Shown here one piece after another: positions 26,885 to 35,975 of a stretch of 64,000 bases of DNA. The stretch is from the NCBI GenBank assembly GCA_913778505.1, contig CAJYWD010000023.1, forward strand, positions 49,778 through 113,777, read 5' to 3'. How positions within the stretch are numbered: position 1 is the stretch's first letter; every line of letters starts with the position of its first letter. The DNA is from an uncultured Chryseobacterium sp. (lineage in GTDB: Bacteria > Bacteroidota > Bacteroidia > Flavobacteriales > Weeksellaceae). The translations under genes and the position numbers were made by a program. The notes below the pieces were generated by a model. It was not told where the DNA came from, made no database searches, and was given only the letters and a program-made list of their open reading frames with translations.

Positions 26885-28051
26885 TCAATCAATGCTTTTC
26901 AAGATTTCTTTACCGGCTACGGATTGCGTAAAGATCAGGTAGTGACTTCCCCCATCATTCAGTTTATATTTTTTCTTGATTTCTTCCGGCTTCAAAGGAT
27001 AATTCTTGGAAATCAAATTGTACTTTTCTCCTTTTTTCAAATCCTTAGCTTCGATTTTCTCGATTTGCAAAACCCTTCCCGGAAAGTTTTCAATTTTTTT
27101 TTCCGAAGTATAAAAATGCGTATTAGGATGCAGTTTTTTCAATCCAAATTGTTCTGAAATGATATTAAAGCCGCCTGCTTTCAGAATAGAATTGTTTGGA
27201 ATATAGAGAAAATTAAGGCTTTTTGATAATTCTGATTTTGCTGATTTTTCATTATTAAAATTGAAAAAAAACTCAGGCTCGCCAGATTCCAGATTGACGC
27301 AACGAATTGAGACATCCTGCAACTCACAACTTGCATCACGCGTCTCAATAATTACAACTAATTCTTTGACTTCATTCCTAACAGCAATAATTTGAATTTC
27401 TGCAATGTTTTTTAATTCGGAAATCAAATAGGAAATATCAATCAATGGTGATAATTTCACGATGATTTTATCTGAAATCGAATGTAATTTCTCCTGAATC
27501 TCTAACATGTTTGGCGACAAATCCTCCAGAAGGAATTTCTTTTTGTTATGCTGATCGCGCCGCGCAGGATCAAGATAAATCACATCAAATTTTTGCTGAT
27601 TATCTTCCAGAAAAACCTCCAGATTTTCGTTGACAAAATTGGCCTTTCTTTCCAGAATTTTCCAGTTATGTTCTACGATTGCAATTAGTTCAGGATTTTG
27701 TTCTATTAATGTTACTTCATCAAAATCTTGAGATAAAAAATGCGCGTCAATCCCAAAACCACATGTCAAATCGAGAAAAGATTTTCCTTTCAGATTCTGC
27801 GCTTTATATTCTGCGGTTAATTGGGATGAGGCCTGTTCGAGATTGAGATTTGGCGGGAAAATAATACATTCTTTCAACAAAAAAGGAAATTTTTTGTGGG
27901 CTATCTTTTTACCTTTGATCTGCCTTACAATGTCCTGCATCGAAACATTATGAAACGGTGATTTTTTAAGCAATAATCTATTGAGATCTGCATCAAGATT
28001 TAGATTGATATAGTTTTGAAAATCAGAAGAAATGTATTGGTCGAAATTCAT
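26885..28051 (-). CDS. THUMP-like-domain SAM-dependent methyltransferase
   Basis: A 388-residue class I methyltransferase common in Bacteroidetes. The SAM-binding motif I is FLDLTCGFGIDAHFLS, followed by VTLIEQNPEL and the motif IV-like FDVIYLDPARRD (DPAR in place of the NPPY of base methyltransferases). The C-terminal THUMP-like region ends in LIKK..YKLNDGGSHYLIF type sequence. The substrate is probably an RNA but is not established. It forms a tight unit with the DNA glycosylase downstream. Confidence 0.83.
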   Translation of the reverse strand: MNFDQYISSDFQNYINLNLDADLNRLLLKKSPFHNVSMQDIVRQIKGKKIAHKKFPFLLKECIIFPPNLNLEQASSQLTAEYKAQNLKGKSFLDLTCGFGIDAHFLSQDFDEVTLIEQNPELIAIVEHNWKILERKANFVNENLEVFLEDNQQKFDVIYLDPARRDQHNKKKFLLEDLSPNMLEIQEKLHSISDKIIVKLSPLIDISYLISELKNIAEIQIIAVRNEVKELVVIIETRDASCELQDVSIRCVNLESGEPEFFFNFNNEKSAKSELSKSLNFLYIPNNSILKAGGFNIISEQFGLKKLHPNTHFYTSEKKIENFPGRVLQIEKIEAKDLKKGEKYNLISKNYPLKPEEIKKKYKLNDGGSHYLIFTQSVAGKEILKSID

Positions 28052-28060
28052 TGAAAATAA

Positions 28061-29458
28061 TTATGCTGATTTCATATTTTCACCGTCGGATGCATGCAAT
28101 CTTCGGAATACAAAGCCTGAAAGAATAGTCAAAAATCCGACAATCAGAAATGTGTAACGGAATGCATTATGAGCTTCATTGTGAAGTAAAGTCGTATCGC
28201 CTTCGAACAATTTCAGAACTACCAAGCCGAACGATACGCCGAAACCTACTGCAAACTGCTGATTGACGGAAACTAAAGAATTACCGCTGCTGGTGTGATA
28301 GCTTCTTAGATCTGCAATAGAAATGGTGTTCATGGAGGTAAACTGAATGGAATTGAAAAATCCCATCGCCAGGAGAATCGGCACAAACCAGTAGATCGAG
28401 CTGTGGACCGTGGGAATCGCTAAGCAACAAATCAGAATTCCGATGATAAAAGTATTCGTCATCAGGGTTTTACGATAGCCAAAGCGATCCAGGATTCCAA
28501 TGACAAATGATTTCCCAAACATCGCTGTAAGAGCCATTGGTGCTACAATCCAGCCTGATGTAAGCGCAGACCGCCCGTAAGACATCTGAATCATCAGCGG
28601 AACAAGAAGCGGAACGGAACTAATGCCTAGGCGTGTTGCCAGGTTACCCAAAATGCCTACACGGAAGGTTCTTACCTGAAATAAATTCAGCGGAAAAATA
28701 GGATTATTGTCAGTTTTTGCATGTTTGAAGTAATAATAAAGCATTAAAAAGCCAAGCATCACGATCAGCAAAATTGGTGTGATATTGCTGGTATTTCCCA
28801 AAAGTTCCAGGGATATTGAGAGTAAAAGCGACGCCGCAGCGAATATCAGGAAACCTTTTAAATCAAAATCGATAACGGGCGACTTATAATTGGGCATAAA
28901 ACGGATGCTTAAAATAATTCCCAAGACGCCGATCGGAATATTGATGAGAAAAATCCAGTGCCAAGAAAGATAGTCTACGATATATCCGCCGATCACCGGT
29001 CCCAGAATTGGCCCTATCAACGCAGGAACGATCGCATAATTCATTGCTTTCAGCAGCTCGTTTTTGTCAAAAGTCTTAATCAGTGCAAGCTTGCCGACAG
29101 GCGTCATCAGACTGCCTCCAACGCCCTGAATGACTCTTGAAATTACAAGCTGGGTAAGGTCTTGCGATAGCGAGCAAAAAAGAGAACCTATCGAAAAAAG
29201 GATCAGTGAGAAGATAAATATCCTTTTAGTCCCGAATTTATCCGCCAGAAATCCGCTAACGGGCATAAATAAAGCCAAAGTCAACACATAACTCACAATA
29301 GCATTCTGCATGTTAAGCGGCGATTCCTGCAAATCTCTGGCAATCGACGGCAAGGATGTATTGAGAATCGTAGAATCGAGCATCTGCATAAAAATAGCGG
29401 TTGCCAGAATGAAAGGTAAAATTTTTTTGACAGATTCGGAAGGTTTGATTTCGCTCAT
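28061..29458 (-). CDS. DHA2-type MFS multidrug efflux transporter
   Basis: A 465-residue major-facilitator protein with about 14 hydrophobic segments, resembling EmrB/QacA. Motif A is GFLADKFGTKRIF, and the TM1 motif LDSTILNTSLPSIARDL is the DHA2 'D-x-T-i-v-N' signature. The late TM5 motif C-like stretch VPALIGPILGPVIGGYIVD marks drug/H+ antiporters. No membrane-fusion partner (EmrA type) lies beside it. A terminator stands between aguA and this gene, so it probably has its own promoter. Confidence 0.9.
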   Translation of the reverse strand: MSEIKPSESVKKILPFILATAIFMQMLDSTILNTSLPSIARDLQESPLNMQNAIVSYVLTLALFMPVSGFLADKFGTKRIFIFSLILFSIGSLFCSLSQDLTQLVISRVIQGVGGSLMTPVGKLALIKTFDKNELLKAMNYAIVPALIGPILGPVIGGYIVDYLSWHWIFLINIPIGVLGIILSIRFMPNYKSPVIDFDLKGFLIFAAASLLLSISLELLGNTSNITPILLIVMLGFLMLYYYFKHAKTDNNPIFPLNLFQVRTFRVGILGNLATRLGISSVPLLVPLMIQMSYGRSALTSGWIVAPMALTAMFGKSFVIGILDRFGYRKTLMTNTFIIGILICCLAIPTVHSSIYWFVPILLAMGFFNSIQFTSMNTISIADLRSYHTSSGNSLVSVNQQFAVGFGVSFGLVVLKLFEGDTTLLHNEAHNAFRYTFLIVGFLTILSGFVFRRLHASDGENMKSA

Positions 29459-29469
29459 AATTTTTCACT

Positions 29470-29491
29470 AAAAAACCTGCAATTCTGCAGG
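29470..29491 (-). terminator. Terminator after aguA
   Basis: Stem CCTGCA/TGCAGG (29476-29491, 4-nt loop) followed on the minus strand by T6. It lies 7 bp after the aguA stop. Confidence 0.8.
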
Positions 29492-29497
29492 CTAAAT

Positions 29498-30565
29498 TTA
29501 TACCAAAGGCTCTTGCTGACTCAAACAATGGAAACTTCCCAATCCCCAAATAATATCGGTGGAATCTACACCAACCACTTCTCTATCTGGAAAACATTTT
29601 TGAATAATTTCCAAAGCCACTGCATCCTTGTCACATCTGTAAGTCGGAACAATGACTGACTTGTTGGCAATGTAAAAATTGGCATAAGATGCCGGCAATC
29701 TTTGTCCGTCACAGTAAACTGGGTCTGGCATAGGTAATTCAATGATATTCAGTTTTTCGCCGTTTAACAAAGTCATTTCTTCTAGTTGACGAAGGTTGGT
29801 TTGAAGAATCTCATAGTTATCATCTTCGGGATTATCTTCGATGACAGTGAGAACGGTATTTTCATTCACGAAACGGATAGTATCATCCACGTGACCGTCT
29901 GTATCATCACCAACAATGCCGTCATCGACCCAAAGCACTTGTTTTTGTCCATAATATTTTTTCAAAAACTCTTCCACTTCTTCCTGCGAAAGGTGCGGAT
30001 TTCTGTTTTTGTTAAGCAAACAGGATTTGGAAGTCAAAACTGTTCCGGCACCGTTGAATTCGACTGATCCGCCTTCCATAATAATTCCGGGATAAAGCAC
30101 CGGAAGTCCTTTTTCTTCCGCAATTTTGGTTGGAATGACATCATCTAGTTCAAACGGCGGATATTTTCCTCCCCAAGCATTGAAGCCCCAATCTACGATG
30201 ATTTTCTTTGGTTCTTCTCCGTTTTTATTGACTAGAAAAGCCGGGCCGTGGTCTCTGCACCAGGCATCGTTGGTTTCATTAAAATAGAATTCAACTTTAG
30301 AAATATCTGCGCCAGCTTGGGAAATGTGTTCCATTGCAAAAGCCTGCATTTCCTGGTCTTTGACATTGATGCATACGAATTCGCCTTTCGTCAATTCAGC
30401 GATAAATTGGGCGTAAGCAGGATAGATCAGATCGATTCTTTCCGGCCAGGATTCTTCCTTGTGAGGCCAGGAAAGCCAGGTTGCCTCGTGTTCTTCCCAT
30501 TCTGCGGGGAAAATGTAGTCGGAGAGTTTGAGAGTTTGAGGGTTTGAGGAATTATCGTTATTCAT
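29498..30565 (-). CDS. aguA: Agmatine deiminase
   Basis: A 355-residue guanidino-modifying enzyme of the agmatine deiminase family (agmatine to N-carbamoylputrescine). The opening FPAEWEEHEATWLSWPH, the central WCRDHGPAFLV and EGGSVEFNGAG, the DGHVDDTIRF block with catalytic His/Asp, and the C-terminal catalytic Cys in GLGSFHCLSQQE are all present. The first codons (residues 6-15) are written in three near-identical 8-bp repeats. It overlaps the upstream yhcG gene by 4 bp and is the last gene of the aguB-yhcG-aguA unit. Confidence 0.93.
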   Translation of the reverse strand: MNNDNSSNPQTLKLSDYIFPAEWEEHEATWLSWPHKEESWPERIDLIYPAYAQFIAELTKGEFVCINVKDQEMQAFAMEHISQAGADISKVEFYFNETNDAWCRDHGPAFLVNKNGEEPKKIIVDWGFNAWGGKYPPFELDDVIPTKIAEEKGLPVLYPGIIMEGGSVEFNGAGTVLTSKSCLLNKNRNPHLSQEEVEEFLKKYYGQKQVLWVDDGIVGDDTDGHVDDTIRFVNENTVLTVIEDNPEDDNYEILQTNLRQLEEMTLLNGEKLNIIELPMPDPVYCDGQRLPASYANFYIANKSVIVPTYRCDKDAVALEIIQKCFPDREVVGVDSTDIIWGLGSFHCLSQQEPLV

Positions 30566-31587
30566 TTTTGTTTATTTCCAAAGTTTTTAAGTTCGTTTTC
30601 GATTTCTTCGATGGTTGGAAGTGCGCTTTTCAGATTATCGGGAAGTTTCTCCACCAATTGTATTTCGCTGATACCAATCGGTTTGTTAATGTCTCTCAAA
30701 GCAAATTCGGCCTCGATGTTATTCTTGTCTTTGCAAAGTAAAATTCCGATGGTTGGATTTTCCGATTCTTCTTTTATCAAACTGTCAACAGCAGAGAGAT
30801 AGAAGTTTAATTTACCAGTATATTCAGGTTTGAATTTTGTATTTTTTAATTCGATGACTATATAGCATTTGAGCTTAATGTGATAAAAAAGCAAATCCAG
30901 ATAATAATCCTGATTCCCAACTTCCAAATGATACTGACTCCCAAGGAATGAAAATCCTTTTCCCAATTCCAAAAGAAATTTCGTGATATGATGTGTCAAT
31001 TGTTTCTCAATATCTCTTTCCCTGAAATCGGAATCTAATGTTAAAAAATCAAAAATATAAGGGTCTTTCAAAGTCTGATTGGCCAAATCTGAAAGCGGTT
31101 TTGGCAAAGTGCTTTCAAAATTGTTGATGGATTTTCCTTGTCTTTCTATAAGATTGCTTTTGATTTGCAAATCCAGAATATCCCTGCTCCAGTTATTTTC
31201 AATACATTTTTCTGCGTACCAAAACCTTGTTTTTTGGTCTTTGATTTTTTCGATTAAAAGGATATTGTGTCCCCAAGGTAATTTTGCAACAGTCTGTTGC
31301 AAAATTGTAACATCCTGATATTCTTTGGCGAATTTCAGCATATAACTTAAATTCCGTTCAGAATAACCTTTCATATTTGGAAATTCCAATTTCAAATCCT
31401 TTGCCAATTGCGGAATAACACCAGAAGACCAGCCTTGTTCATTTTGTTTTTGAGCAATAGAATTTCCAATTTGCCAGTACAGGAAAATCATTTCGGCATT
31501 CACAGACAAAGCGGCCTTTAGCTGTGAGATTAGGATTCTTTGTCTGATGTCTGCGAAGAGATTTTGGTAGATATTAAGTTCCATCAA
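30562..31587 (-). CDS. yhcG: PDDEXK nuclease-family protein YhcG (DUF1016)
   Basis: A 341-residue protein with the DUF1016 N-terminal helical domain (LISQLKAALSVNAEMIFLYW, NLSYMLKFAKEY, LPWGHNILLIEKIKD) and a C-terminal PD-(D/E)XK nuclease fold (about 215-335: GNQDYYLDLLFYHIKLKCYI, VIELKNTKFKPEYTGKLNFY). The Asp of LDLLFYH and the ELK triad form the catalytic signature and look intact. Family members are linked to DNA recombination, restriction and mobile elements. Here it is wedged between two polyamine genes: 21 bp after aguB and overlapping aguA by 4 bp. Confidence 0.9.
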   Translation of the reverse strand: MMELNIYQNLFADIRQRILISQLKAALSVNAEMIFLYWQIGNSIAQKQNEQGWSSGVIPQLAKDLKLEFPNMKGYSERNLSYMLKFAKEYQDVTILQQTVAKLPWGHNILLIEKIKDQKTRFWYAEKCIENNWSRDILDLQIKSNLIERQGKSINNFESTLPKPLSDLANQTLKDPYIFDFLTLDSDFRERDIEKQLTHHITKFLLELGKGFSFLGSQYHLEVGNQDYYLDLLFYHIKLKCYIVIELKNTKFKPEYTGKLNFYLSAVDSLIKEESENPTIGILLCKDKNNIEAEFALRDINKPIGISEIQLVEKLPDNLKSALPTIEEIENELKNFGNKQK

Positions 31588-31608
31588 TTTGTATCAAAAA
31601 TGAGAAGA

Positions 31609-32484
31609 TTACTCCTCATCAATAAAACGTTTTGTAATCGGCGGATAAGTTTCGATTCTTCGGTCTCTCAGGAATGGCCAGTGCTTTCTCATATAATCGG
31701 TTTGAGCCAGGTCAACTTCGGTTACTGCCACTTCTTCTTTATCATGAGAAGCCAAATACAACAATTTTCCTTGCGCATTGGTTACAAAACTACCGCCCCA
31801 GAATTTCATTGCGCCATCTTGCTCGAAACCTATTCTATTCACAGAAACGACTGGAACGCCATTTGCGACCGAATGAGACCGCTGGATCGTCTGCCAGGCA
31901 TTATACTGGTCTTGATTGGTTTCCTCATCCTGGTCTGTTGCCCAACCAATTGCTGTTGGATAAAACATAATATCAGCTCCCATCAATGCTGTGATTCTGG
32001 AAGCTTCTGGATACCACTGGTCCCAGCAAATTAATACTCCGATTCTGCCGAATTTCGTATCAAAGTTTTTATAGCCCAAATCGCCTGGTGTAAAGTAGAA
32101 TTTCTCATAAAATGCCGGGTCATCCGGGATGTGCATTTTTCGGTATTTACCAAGGTAAGTTCCGTCTGCATCGATAACAGCCGTTGTGTTATGATAAAGT
32201 CCCTGCGCTCTTTTCTCGAACAATGAAGCAATGATGACGACGCCTAATTCTTTAGCAACCGGAGATAATGCATCGGTTGACGGACCGGGAATCGGTTCTG
32301 CCAATTCGAAATTATCGTAATCCTCAACATCACAAAAATACAATGATGTGAAAAGCTCTTGCAAACAAACGATTTGAGCGCCTTTCGCAGCGGCTTCTTT
32401 TATTTTTTCAATGGCTTTATTCAGGTTGGTTTGCTTATCTGCAACGCAGGACATCTGAACTGTACCGATTTTTACTTTTGACAT
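31609..32484 (-). CDS. aguB: N-carbamoylputrescine amidase
   Basis: A 291-residue carbon-nitrogen hydrolase that completes putrescine synthesis from agmatine (N-carbamoylputrescine to putrescine, CO2 and ammonia). The nitrilase-fold catalytic triad is Glu in CLQELFTSLYF, Lys in GKYRKMHIPDD and Cys in VLICWDQWYPE. The length and the FYFTPGDLGYK block match plant and bacterial N-carbamoylputrescine amidases. It is the first gene of the unit and has a good promoter directly upstream. Confidence 0.94.
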   Translation of the reverse strand: MSKVKIGTVQMSCVADKQTNLNKAIEKIKEAAAKGAQIVCLQELFTSLYFCDVEDYDNFELAEPIPGPSTDALSPVAKELGVVIIASLFEKRAQGLYHNTTAVIDADGTYLGKYRKMHIPDDPAFYEKFYFTPGDLGYKNFDTKFGRIGVLICWDQWYPEASRITALMGADIMFYPTAIGWATDQDEETNQDQYNAWQTIQRSHSVANGVPVVSVNRIGFEQDGAMKFWGGSFVTNAQGKLLYLASHDKEEVAVTEVDLAQTDYMRKHWPFLRDRRIETYPPITKRFIDEE

Positions 32485-32498
32485 TCTAAAAATTTTTA

Positions 32499-32527
32499 CA
32501 AAAATACTAAGAATCTAGGGAATCAAA
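32499..32527 (-). promoter_or_regulatory. Promoter of the aguB operon
   Basis: On the minus strand TTTG (-33 type, 32524-32527) and TATTTTTG (-7 type, 32499-32506) are separated by 17 bp, a good Bacteroidetes promoter. It lies 14 bp before the aguB start, implying a short leader. Confidence 0.6.
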
Positions 32528-32622
32528 AATTCAACCAATATAATTTGCAGATATTTCCAGATATTAATGTTATCATCCATAGTTTCTATGATTCTTCGAC
32601 ATTAAATTCCTGAATTAAATCT

Positions 32623-32630
32623 TAAATTTG
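32623..32630 (+). promoter_or_regulatory. -7 box of the acyl-CoA thioesterase gene
   Basis: TAAATTTG matches TAnnTTTG, 25 bp before the ATG at 32656. No clear -33 element is visible. Confidence 0.45.
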
Positions 32631-32655
32631 CATCAAATTAAAATGTGACAGAATT

Positions 32656-33069
32656 ATGATGAATTATCACACCAGAAAATGGATTAAACCAGAAGATCTT
32701 AATCCTAATCATTCTCTTTTCGGAGGTCGATTATTGCAATGGATCGATGAGGAAGCGGCACTTTATGCCATTATTCAATTAGAAAATTCAAGGACAGTTA
32801 CGAAATATATTTCCGAAATCAACTTTGTGAGCTCGGCGAAGCAAGGTGACATTATCGAAATCGGGATTGAAGCTGTGGAATTTGGAAAAACATCATTAAC
32901 GCTTCGTTGCGAAGTCAGAAATAAGATGACACATCAGAAAATAATCACTATTGATAAATTGGTTTTTGTAGCATTAGGCGAAGACGGAAATCCGAAACCG
33001 CATGGCAAAACAAAAATCGAATATGTGGCCGACAGGCTTTATGTTAAAAATACTTCACCAGAATCTTAG
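32656..33069 (+). CDS. Hotdog-fold acyl-CoA thioesterase
   Basis: A 137-residue acyl-CoA thioesterase of the YciA/BACH type. The hotdog helix block HSLFGGRLLQWIDEEAALYA carries the family's catalytic Asp, followed by the strand block VSSAKQGDIIEIGIEAVEFG and SLTLRCEVRN. It hydrolyses acyl-CoA to free acid and CoA; chain length is not predictable. ATG at 32656 is followed at once by a second ATG, so either may be used. Divergent from aguB; ends inside its own terminator. Confidence 0.88.
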   Translation: MMNYHTRKWIKPEDLNPNHSLFGGRLLQWIDEEAALYAIIQLENSRTVTKYISEINFVSSAKQGDIIEIGIEAVEFGKTSLTLRCEVRNKMTHQKIITIDKLVFVALGEDGNPKPHGKTKIEYVADRLYVKNTSPES

Positions 33070-33094
33070 AATTTATTTTAAGATTCTTTTTTTT
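33061..33094 (+). terminator. Terminator of the thioesterase gene
   Basis: Stem GAATCTTA/TAAGATTC with a 10-nt loop followed by T8. The stem overlaps the stop codon of the gene. Confidence 0.82.
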
Positions 33095-33168
33095 GCGTGC
33101 TGGCTATGACGAGCTAAAAGCCAATTCAGAAAATTTTGATTAAATTCGTGAAAATTTAAAAGTTTCAA

Positions 33169-35301
33169 ATGAAAAAAGTCTTGATAGCAAGTTTGTTCTT
33201 ATCGGCAGGTCTTGCTTTTGCCCAACAGTACGGCGGAATGTGGATCCCGACGGAAGTCAATGAGAAGGAAATGAAAGAACTGGGAATGAAGATTTCTGCG
33301 AAAGATATCTTTGACCCGAACAAAGCCAGTATCAAAGATGCTGTTGTTCAATTCGACGGCGGATGTACGGCGGAAATCATCTCTCCGAAAGGACTTTTGC
33401 TTACCAATCATCACTGCGGGTATGACAATATTCAATCACATTCAACGGTTGAAAATGACCTTTTGACCAACGGTTTCTGGGCCAAGGATATGAACGGTGA
33501 ATTGCCAAATCCTGGTGTCACTGTAGATTTCATTGCCGACATCAAGGAAGTTACCAAAGACATTTTAGCAGGAACAGACAATCTTACGGGCGCTGACCTT
33601 TCCAAGAAAATCAATGATAACATCGAGGCTTATAAAAAAGCTCAGAAAACAGAATCTTACCAAACCATTTCTGTAAGACCGATGTATTATGGCAATAAAT
33701 ATTATGCTTTCGTTATCGAAACTTACAAAGATGTTCGTTTGGTAGGCGCACCGCCATCTTCCATCGGGAAATATGGTTCTGATACGGATAACTGGGTTTG
33801 GCCGAGACATACGGGAGATTTCTCAATGTTCAGAATCTATTCGGATAAAAACAACAAACCAGCAGAATATTCTAAAGACAATATTCCTTATACACCAAAA
33901 CATTTTCTTCCGATTTCTATAAAAGATAAAAAAGAGGATGATTTTACTTTCGTATTCGGATTTCCGGGAAGAACTACGGAATATCTTCCTGCCATTGCCG
34001 TGGAAAAGATTATGCTGGAGACTGACCCGGCGATGATTGCCGTGCGAGATGTTGCCCTCAAAACATTGGACGAAAAAATGCGCGTAGATCCCGCTACCAA
34101 GATTAAATACGCTTCCAAATATGCAAGAATTGCCAATTACTGGAAAAAATGGATCGGCGAAGTGGAAGGTCTTAAAAAATCCAATGCTGTAGAAAAGAAA
34201 AGGCAATATGAGCAGATGCTGATCTCCAAGAATCCTGCTATCAAACCAACGATTGACCAGCTTTATCAAAAATATACAGAACAGGCACCGTACAATCTTC
34301 ACAGGGCATATTATTCTGAAATTGTCCGAAATTCGGACACATTTACTTTGGCCGGATTGCTGAATAATTATATCCAAAGCTACGAGGCCGGAAAAATGGA
34401 TGCTAAAAATGTGGAAGCTTTAAAATCAAGATTAGCAGAAATCTACAAAGATTATGATGCTGAACTCGACGCAAAAGTGACGGCAAAAATCCTGGCACTC
34501 TACGCCAATAAGACGCCGTCCAACTTCCTTCCGAAAGATTTTGACCAACTGAAAAATGAGACCAAGAATCTCGGGATGATGGACAATGTTTCTAAAATAT
34601 CAATGATTACAGGCCGTTCCAGAGATGCAAACAATCTGGCTCAAAATATAGATAAACTGTTTGCGGATCAGAAAACTTTGGTTGCCAACCTGAAAAAAGA
34701 TCCTTTGATTCAGATGTACAGCGCTTTCAGAAATTCTTATCTGGAAACAACGGACAAACAGGTGACAACGCTGCAGAATGACATTGACGCACTTCAAAAG
34801 AAATTTATGGCGCAGCAGATGGAAACGGACAAAGACCGCAAATTCTTCCCGGATGCAAATTCTACCCTTCGTGTCACTTACGGAAAGGTAAAAGGTTCCA
34901 ATCCTAGAGATGCTGTAAGTTATGGCTATCAGACTCATCTTGCGGGAGTAATGGAAAAATATATTCCCAGAGATTATGAGTTCGACTTGCCGAAAAAGCT
35001 GATTAGTCTTTACGATTCTAAAGATTACGGAATCTACAAAGATAAATCGGGTGATGTTCCGGTAAACTTTACGGCAACGAATCACACCACTGGAGGAAAT
35101 TCCGGAAGTCCCGCTTTGGATGCTTACGGTAACCTCATTGGTCTTAACTTCGACAGACAGTGGGAAGGCACGATGAGCGACATCAACTACGACCCGAGAC
35201 TTTGTAGAAATATCATGGTGGACACCAAATATATTCTGTTTGTGGTCGATAAATATGCTGATGCGAAATGGTTGTTGAACGAAATGAAAATCGTGAAGTA
35301 A
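33169..35301 (+). CDS. dpp11: S46 dipeptidyl-peptidase, DPP11 (Asp/Glu-specific) type
   Basis: A 710-residue periplasmic S46 peptidase that removes dipeptides from N-termini, part of proteinaceous nutrient use in Bacteroidetes. Signal peptide KKVLIASLFLSAGLAFAQ. The catalytic His is in LLLTNHHCGYDN (residues 81/82), the Asp lies in the DTDNWVWPRHTGDF block and the Ser is Ser645 in GGNSGSPALD. The residue 18 positions after that Ser is Arg663 (LNFDRQWEG). In this family Gly at this S1 position gives DPP7 (hydrophobic P1) and Arg gives DPP11 (acidic P1), so I predict Asp/Glu preference. Length matches the family (about 710-720). Confidence 0.92.
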   Translation: MKKVLIASLFLSAGLAFAQQYGGMWIPTEVNEKEMKELGMKISAKDIFDPNKASIKDAVVQFDGGCTAEIISPKGLLLTNHHCGYDNIQSHSTVENDLLTNGFWAKDMNGELPNPGVTVDFIADIKEVTKDILAGTDNLTGADLSKKINDNIEAYKKAQKTESYQTISVRPMYYGNKYYAFVIETYKDVRLVGAPPSSIGKYGSDTDNWVWPRHTGDFSMFRIYSDKNNKPAEYSKDNIPYTPKHFLPISIKDKKEDDFTFVFGFPGRTTEYLPAIAVEKIMLETDPAMIAVRDVALKTLDEKMRVDPATKIKYASKYARIANYWKKWIGEVEGLKKSNAVEKKRQYEQMLISKNPAIKPTIDQLYQKYTEQAPYNLHRAYYSEIVRNSDTFTLAGLLNNYIQSYEAGKMDAKNVEALKSRLAEIYKDYDAELDAKVTAKILALYANKTPSNFLPKDFDQLKNETKNLGMMDNVSKISMITGRSRDANNLAQNIDKLFADQKTLVANLKKDPLIQMYSAFRNSYLETTDKQVTTLQNDIDALQKKFMAQQMETDKDRKFFPDANSTLRVTYGKVKGSNPRDAVSYGYQTHLAGVMEKYIPRDYEFDLPKKLISLYDSKDYGIYKDKSGDVPVNFTATNHTTGGNSGSPALDAYGNLIGLNFDRQWEGTMSDINYDPRLCRNIMVDTKYILFVVDKYADAKWLLNEMKIVK

Positions 35302-35360
35302 TTAAAATTTTAACTCAATACTACCTTTGCCAGAGATTCCCGTCTTTGGCAAATTTTTTT

Positions 35361-35975
35361 ATGATAAGAGAATTACAAAATTTGAATGATTTGATTTTTA
35401 AAATGTTAGATACGCAAGTTTCCGAAATCACCCCTGATTTGGAATGTGAAGAGTACTTTGGTCATATTTTTAAAATCGGAGAATTCAATATCAAATTCCG
35501 AAAATCAAAATTGACGCCTAAGAAAATTGGGCAATTTGTTACGCTTTGGAAAAGAGATTGCGACGGAAAAACCATTCCTTTTGAAATTGACGATAACTTT
35601 CAATTCTATATCATAGCTCTAGAAGAAAATGATGACGAAGGATTTTTTATTTTTCCAAAATCGATTTTAGAAAAAAATCACATTTTATCAAATAAAGGAA
35701 AAGGAGGAAAGAGAGGTTTTAGAGTATACGCAGATTGGCATTTCCCCAATAACAAACAAGCCGAAAAAACTAAAATTTGGCAAACAGAATACTTTATTAA
35801 TTATTCCGAACCGAAAAAAAATTCTCGCAAAGTTCAAAAGAATCTTACAACCTTCCTAAGATCTATTTCTCACAATCACATTTTTTCCTGCGGTGCCGTT
35901 TCATATCATTGTCCCAGAAAGGATATAATTTCAAAGCCATGTAGAACGCAGCAGCGTGCAGATTTTTTTGCCTGA
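35361..35975 (+). CDS. MepB-family protein with suspicious 3' extension
   Basis: 204 residues from the ATG at 35361 (an upstream in-frame ATG at 35268 overlaps the dpp11 end and is not family-like). The core matches MepB, a small protein of unknown function often near drug-efflux genes: FGHIFKIGEFNIKFRKSKL, KKIGQFVTLWKRD, GKTIPFEIDD, FIFPKSIL, KGGKRGFRVYADW and KIWQTEYFI. After the conserved end near residue 158, about 45 unrelated residues follow, read opposite the convergent outer-membrane gene. A run of eight A at 35814-35821 precedes this tail; one A fewer would end the protein at 35859, clear of the neighbour. Confidence 0.75.
   Translation: MIRELQNLNDLIFKMLDTQVSEITPDLECEEYFGHIFKIGEFNIKFRKSKLTPKKIGQFVTLWKRDCDGKTIPFEIDDNFQFYIIALEENDDEGFFIFPKSILEKNHILSNKGKGGKRGFRVYADWHFPNNKQAEKTKIWQTEYFINYSEPKKNSRKVQKNLTTFLRSISHNHIFSCGAVSYHCPRKDIISKPCRTQQRADFFA

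Noticed and set aside
35268..35360. Upstream start of the MepB gene
   Set aside because: The extra residues overlap the end of the S46 peptidase gene and do not resemble the family. The ATG at 35361 fits better.
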